This document shows positions 60,296 to 64,000 of a stretch of 64,000 nucleotides of DNA, one piece after another. This DNA comes from an uncultured Bacteroides sp. (GTDB lineage: Bacteria > Bacteroidota > Bacteroidia > Bacteroidales > Bacteroidaceae), in NCBI GenBank assembly GCA_949296415.1, contig CASFQC010000004.1:1-64000 (forward strand), written 5' to 3'. Numbering within the stretch: position 1 is the stretch's first letter; each line of letters begins with the position of its first letter. Position numbers and translations under genes: made by a program. The notes under the pieces are model-generated. The model saw only the letters and a program-made list of their open reading frames with translations, had not been told where the DNA came from and ran no database searches.

Positions 60296-60468
60296 GGCCT
60301 GTTTAAATTTTGCTCAGTACTGTTTTGAGATGTTTTTCCGAGGATATTTCCCCGTTGGCATGAGGAGCGTAGCGGGCTACGTGACGAAGGGAAACGGGGA
60401 AATATCCTCGGAAAAAGGCTCAAAACAGACTGAATAAAAATCTTAAAAAGGAAAATTTAAACAGGCTC
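60296..60468. repeat. Palindromic intergenic element, copy E (best preserved)
   Basis: Outer ends GGCCTGTTTAAATTTTG (60297-) and the complement of GAGCCTGTTTAAATTTTCC (60468-60450). Inner perfect 24-bp stem from 60333-60356 and 60393-60416 (TTTTTCCGAGGATATTTCCC..). Central TGAGGAGCGTAGCGGGCTACGTGACGAA (60361-60388). It begins exactly after the recG stop codon on the minus strand. Confidence 0.85.
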
Positions 60469-62565
60469 TCAGCTTATCGCCCCCCAATCCTCCTTCTCCT
60501 TGCGCAGTTTCTTCAGCCGTTCCCACAGGAGGCGATTCTCGGGAAGGGAACCGGTAGGGTCGGCTGCGACAATGCGTTGGGCTATCTGGCGCACGTGCTG
60601 CAGCAGCTGGCTGTCGCGCACCAGGTCGGCTATCTTCAGGTCGAAAGGCATTCCGCTCTGCTGGGTGCCTTCCAGATCGCCCGGGCCGCGCAGCTTGAGG
60701 TCGGCCTCGGCTATCTCGAAACCGTCGTTGGTACGCACCATAATCTCAATGCGCTTGCGCGTGTCCTCGCCCAGCTTGTAGCCGGTGACCAGTATGCAGA
60801 ACGACTGGTCGGCTCCGCGTCCCACACGTCCGCGCAGCTGGTGGAGCTGGGAGAGGCCGAAGCGTTCGGCATTTTCTATGACCATGACTGAAGCGTTCGG
60901 CACGTTCACTCCCACTTCGATGACCGTGGTGGCCACCATGATTTGCGCCTGCCCGGAGGCGAACAGCTGCATCTGCGCGTCCTTCTCGGCCGGCTTCATC
61001 TTGCCGTGTACCTTGCACACCGTGCAGTCGGGAAAAGCCTGGCAGATGTTGAGGTAGCCTTCCTCCAGATTCTTGAGGTCAATCTTCTCACTTTCCTTTA
61101 TCAGCGGATAGACAAAATATACTTGTCGCCCCTCGGCAATCTGCTTGCCGATGGAACGGTACATGGACACGCGGTGGCTGTCGAACTGATGTATGGTGAC
61201 GATGGGCTTGCGTCCGGGAGGAAGCTCGTCGATGACGGACACGTCAAGGTCGCCGTACAGGGTCATGGCCAGCGTGCGCGGGATGGGGGTGGCCGTCATG
61301 ACCAGCACGTGGGGCGGGCGTTCGCTCTTGCCCCATAGGCGGGCACGCTGGGCCACGCCGAAGCGGTGCTGCTCATCGATGATGACCAGCCCGAGCGAGG
61401 AGAATGTCACCGGATCCTCTATCACGGCATGGGTTCCTATGAGGATGTGCACCTCGCCTGTGCGCAGCCCCTGAAGTATGGCCTCGCGCCGCTTTCCTTT
61501 GATGGAACCGGTAAGCAGCTCCACGCGCAGGCCCATGCCCTGGAGCATATGGCTCACCGTGTCGTAGTGCTGGTTGGCCAGGATTTCAGTAGGGGCCATC
61601 ATGCAGGCCTGGAAGCCGTTGTCCAAAGCCATGAGCATGGTCATGAGCGCCACCAGCGTCTTGCCGCTGCCCACATCGCCCTGAAGCAGGCGGTTCATCT
61701 GGCGTCCGGAGCCGAGGTCTTTCCTGATTTCCTTCAGTACCCGCTTCTGCGCGCCGGTAAGCTGGAAAGGCAGGTGGTGGGAGTAGAACCCGTTGAAGAT
61801 GTCGCCCACACGGGAAAAGACGTAGCCGCGATACTTGTGCTGGCGGTCGGTGGCGTAGCGCAAGATGTTGAGCTGCACATAGAACAGCTCTTCGAACTTC
61901 AGCCGGTACTGTGCCCTGCGCAAAGTCTCGGCATTGGCCGGGAAATGGATGTAGGTAAGCGCTTCCGTGAGGGACATGAGCCGGTTCTCTTCCAAAATGT
62001 CCGGCGTGAGCGTCTCGGGCACAGGCTCCTTGAGCAGCTTCACCAGGGAGGCCATGAGCTTCTCCATGGCGGCCGAATTCAGCTGCATGCGCTTCATCCT
62101 GTCTGTGGTGTTGTAATAAGGGCGGAGTCCCATGGACGAAAGCCGGAGGTCCTGTATGGCATCAATGTCGGGATGCGCGATGTTGAACCGGCGGTTGAAG
62201 AGCGCAGGCTTCCCGAACACCATGTACTCCTGCTGGAGCTTGTACTTCTCCAGCGCATACTTTATGCCGTTGAACCAGACCAGGTCCACAAAGCCCGTAC
62301 CGTCCGTGAAGTGGGCCACGAGCCGTTGCCCCCGTCCTTCACCCACCTTTTCAAAGCGCACAATCCGGCCTTTGAGCTGGATGAAAGGCATGGAACCGTC
62401 CATTTCACGGATAAGATAAATGCGGCTCCGGTCGACATATTTATAAGGGAAACAATAGAGCAGGTCAAGGAAGGTCCTGACATCCAACTCCTGTTGCAGT
62501 ACCGAAGCACGCTGGGGACCCACGCCAGGCAGAAACTTTATGTCGCGCGAGTCTAAATCGAACAT
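60469..62565 (-). CDS. recG: ATP-dependent DNA helicase RecG
   Basis: 698 aa, the normal length. It remodels stalled replication forks and Holliday junctions. N-terminal wedge (OB) domain with [14 protein letters not shown], then the superfamily 2 helicase motifs: [16 protein letters not shown] (Walker A), [23 protein letters not shown] (DExH), [13 protein letters not shown], and the C-terminal half with [25 protein letters not shown]. The stop codon TGA is followed at once by palindrome copy E. The start overlaps the ispD stop by 13 bp. Confidence 0.98.
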   Translation of the reverse strand: MFDLDSRDIKFLPGVGPQRASVLQQELDVRTFLDLLYCFPYKYVDRSRIYLIREMDGSMPFIQLKGRIVRFEKVGEGRGQRLVAHFTDGTGFVDLVWFNGIKYALEKYKLQQEYMVFGKPALFNRRFNIAHPDIDAIQDLRLSSMGLRPYYNTTDRMKRMQLNSAAMEKLMASLVKLLKEPVPETLTPDILEENRLMSLTEALTYIHFPANAETLRRAQYRLKFEELFYVQLNILRYATDRQHKYRGYVFSRVGDIFNGFYSHHLPFQLTGAQKRVLKEIRKDLGSGRQMNRLLQGDVGSGKTLVALMTMLMALDNGFQACMMAPTEILANQHYDTVSHMLQGMGLRVELLTGSIKGKRREAILQGLRTGEVHILIGTHAVIEDPVTFSSLGLVIIDEQHRFGVAQRARLWGKSERPPHVLVMTATPIPRTLAMTLYGDLDVSVIDELPPGRKPIVTIHQFDSHRVSMYRSIGKQIAEGRQVYFVYPLIKESEKIDLKNLEEGYLNICQAFPDCTVCKVHGKMKPAEKDAQMQLFASGQAQIMVATTVIEVGVNVPNASVMVIENAERFGLSQLHQLRGRVGRGADQSFCILVTGYKLGEDTRKRIEIMVRTNDGFEIAEADLKLRGPGDLEGTQQSGMPFDLKIADLVRDSQLLQHVRQIAQRIVAADPTGSLPENRLLWERLKKLRKEKEDWGAIS

Positions 62566-63236
62566 GTCTGCAACAATGCCTCGGCTATTTTCAGGTCGAA
62601 AGGAGTGGTTATCTTGATGTTTTCCCTGTTGCCTTCGGTCAGGGACACGGGTACGCCATAAGCCTCCACCACAGACGCGTCGTCTGTGAAATCCTGCCGG
62701 TAGGGCTGCGCGTAGGCCTGCTTGAGCAAGTCTGTATCGAACACTTGCGGAGTCTGCACCAACTTATAGGCATCGCGGGGGACGGTGACGCTTCCTTCAT
62801 CGCAGACACGACGCACGGTATCCACTACATCGGTCACCGGAACGACGGCCTTCTTTACGGCCGCTTCCGCAAAGCAGCGGGCTATCACTTCGGGCGATAC
62901 GAAGGGACGTACTCCGTCGTGTACAGCGGTCAGTCCGGGACCTTCGACCACATTCAGGCCGTTCTTCACCGAATGGAAACGTGTGTCGCCTCCGTCCACC
63001 ACCGTATGGTCCACACCGAAGCCATATTCGCGGCACAGTTCCTGCCAGCAGGCGCGCTGTCCGTGAGGCAGGACCAGCACGATACGCAGGCCGGCATCGT
63101 AACGTCTGAAAGTCTCCAGGGTATGCATAAGCACCGGCTTGCCTCCTACAGGCAAAAACTGCTTCGGCTGGCTGCTCCCCATACGCAAGCCCTTGCCTCC
63201 GGCCACAATCAAAGCATACTTCAACATATCCGTCAT
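62553..63236 (-). CDS. ispD: 2-C-methyl-D-erythritol 4-phosphate cytidylyltransferase
   Basis: 227 aa. It transfers CMP from CTP to methylerythritol phosphate in the non-mevalonate isoprenoid pathway. Motifs: [34 protein letters not shown] (nucleotide binding), [36 protein letters not shown] and [32 protein letters not shown]. Two starts are possible (63236 MTDMLK, 63227 MLKYAL); the second lines up better with the family. It overlaps recG by 13 bp, so the two are coupled. Confidence 0.97.
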   Translation of the reverse strand: MTDMLKYALIVAGGKGLRMGSSQPKQFLPVGGKPVLMHTLETFRRYDAGLRIVLVLPHGQRACWQELCREYGFGVDHTVVDGGDTRFHSVKNGLNVVEGPGLTAVHDGVRPFVSPEVIARCFAEAAVKKAVVPVTDVVDTVRRVCDEGSVTVPRDAYKLVQTPQVFDTDLLKQAYAQPYRQDFTDDASVVEAYGVPVSLTEGNRENIKITTPFDLKIAEALLQTCSI

Positions 63237-63325
63237 ATATAGAATAAAGAAAAAAGAGTACCGTGCCCGTACGGGAGGAAGCGCAAACCGGCATATCCCT
63301 TCGCGCAGTCTCCGGACGCAGGCAG

Positions 63326-63369
63326 AATATAAAAAACGTCCGGCAAGAGTGCAGCCACTCTCCGGACGT
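63326..63369 (-). terminator. Terminator of the DJ-1/PfpI gene
   Basis: ACGTCCGG (63336-63343) pairs with CCGGACGT (63362-63369) with inner AGAGTG/CACTCT pairs, followed on the minus strand by TTTTTTATATTC. It separates this gene from ispD. Confidence 0.85.
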
Positions 63370-63425
63370 GATTAGACAAAAGAGATGCAGCGGGCAAGCA
63401 CCCGCACAAGCCGTCCGCAGAAGCC

Positions 63426-63974
63426 TTAGCGAAGGCACATGGCCTCTTCCAGCTCCTTCACTTTCTCACGGCCCAGCAGATGTTCCACAACGGCCAGAGC
63501 GAACTTGATGGCGGCGCCAGGTCCCTTACCGGTGATGATGTTGCCGTCTTTCTCTACCATGGCTGCTGTATATTCGGCACCTTCAAGATACTTTTCGAAC
63601 CCGGGATAGCAGGTCGCCTTCTTGCCTTTCAGCAATCCCAGCTTGCCGAGCACCATCGGAGCGGCACAGATGGCGGCGATGTTCTTGCCTTCACCGGCGG
63701 CACGCTCCAGCAGCTTGCCCAAAGCTTCGCACTCGGCCAAAGTCGTAGCGCCGGGAAGTCCGCCGGGCAGGAGCAAGAGTTCCGCGTCGAAGAAGTCGCA
63801 GTTCTCTATATTCTTGTCGCACAATACCGGAATGTGGTGTGCACCGGTAACAATCTCACCGGAAGTCACCGATACCATCGTGACGTTCAGTCCGGCACGT
63901 CTCAAGATATCTACAGAAGCAAAAGCCTCCATCTCTTCAAAGCCATCGGCAAAAAACACATAAGCTGTACCCAT
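63426..63974 (-). CDS. DJ-1/PfpI (ThiJ) family protein
   Basis: 182 aa. The glutamine-amidotransferase-like fold of DJ-1 is recognisable: YVFFADGFEEMEAFASVDILRRAGLNV at the N-terminus (with the conserved Glu), LLLLPGGLPGATTLAE, the nucleophile elbow AAICAAPMVLGKLGLLKG with Cys near residue 101, and NIITGKGPGAAIKFALAVVEHL. Members act as protein/nucleotide deglycases, chaperones or in oxidative stress; the exact reaction is not settled. No signal peptide. Monocistronic, closed by a terminator before ispD. Confidence 0.93.
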   Translation of the reverse strand: MGTAYVFFADGFEEMEAFASVDILRRAGLNVTMVSVTSGEIVTGAHHIPVLCDKNIENCDFFDAELLLLPGGLPGATTLAECEALGKLLERAAGEGKNIAAICAAPMVLGKLGLLKGKKATCYPGFEKYLEGAEYTAAMVEKDGNIITGKGPGAAIKFALAVVEHLLGREKVKELEEAMCLR

Positions 63975-64000
63975 AATCGATAATCTGTTTTTATTTTAAA

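Larger units (their letters stand above)
59716..60468. other. Long intergenic region between glf and recG
   Basis: 753 bp without a supported gene. A reading frame at 59712-60056 runs through the 22-bp array and has no recognisable domain. The region holds the array (59967-60054), a solo GAGCCTGTTTTAATT repeat end at about 60269-60283 and palindrome copy E (60296-60468). Confidence 0.6.

Noticed and set aside
61366..62556. 396-codon open frame opposite recG
   Set aside because: Reverse-frame shadow of recG; no domain or start signal.

Overview
The window looks like a chromosomal segment of a Bacteroidales gut commensal, most likely a member of the Bacteroidaceae. The support is the gene content (imelysin with a di-heme oxidoreductase, 6-bladed beta-propeller and TlpA-like proteins, DUF1599, DUF3109, DUF4010, a K+-dependent membrane pyrophosphatase) and repeated promoters of the Bacteroides type (-33 TTG/TTTG, 19-20 nt spacer, -7 TAnnTTTG). 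No rRNA, tRNA, CRISPR array, integrase or transposase gene was seen.

Layout. (1) 1-31158 is mostly housekeeping: end of a probable FAD oxidoreductase, a CYTH triphosphatase, an MgtC/DUF4010 membrane protein, a tricorn-type protease, DUF3109, a lipoprotein, gpmI, a lysine exporter, hppA, YbjQ, DUF486, a TolC-HlyD-MFS efflux operon (14431-18500), a cytochrome c maturation/iron group (CcsBA, di-heme oxidoreductase, imelysin, porin; 18745-25729), the DUF1599-DoxX-tpiA-SPOR-folE cluster and a LysM/M23 peptidase. (2) 31497-59715 is a peptide-secretion island. It holds three double-glycine precursor peptides with 26-residue leaders, each followed on its own strand by a TlpA-like thioredoxin protein; a C39-peptidase ABC exporter with HlyD and TolC partners; a C39-like/VKOR/thioredoxin fusion; two paralogous pairs of a two-domain glycosyltransferase and a LanC-like protein without zinc ligands; a third double glycosyltransferase with UDP-galactopyranose mutase; and a repeated family of secreted proteins with a TonB-C-like domain. 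(3) 60469-63974 returns to housekeeping genes: recG, ispD and a DJ-1/PfpI protein.

How it may work together (inference). Precursor peptides, two of which carry six cysteines in the core, would be cut after the Gly-Gly leader and exported by the PCAT-HlyD-TolC channel. Disulfide chemistry would be handled by the VKOR-thioredoxin fusion and the TlpA proteins. The GT/LanC-like pairs and Glf suggest glycosylation, possibly with galactofuranose, of a peptide or surface target. Much of 38.5-57 kb is visibly AT-richer than its flanks. The region also contains two decayed gene copies, which points to acquisition and turnover of cassettes.

Non-coding structure is also notable: a dispersed palindromic repeat family with AGCCTGTTT-type ends that often abuts stop codons, three arrays with a 22-bp period, a candidate small RNA at about 18549-18655 with its own promoter and terminator, and a structured leader in front of the lysine exporter.
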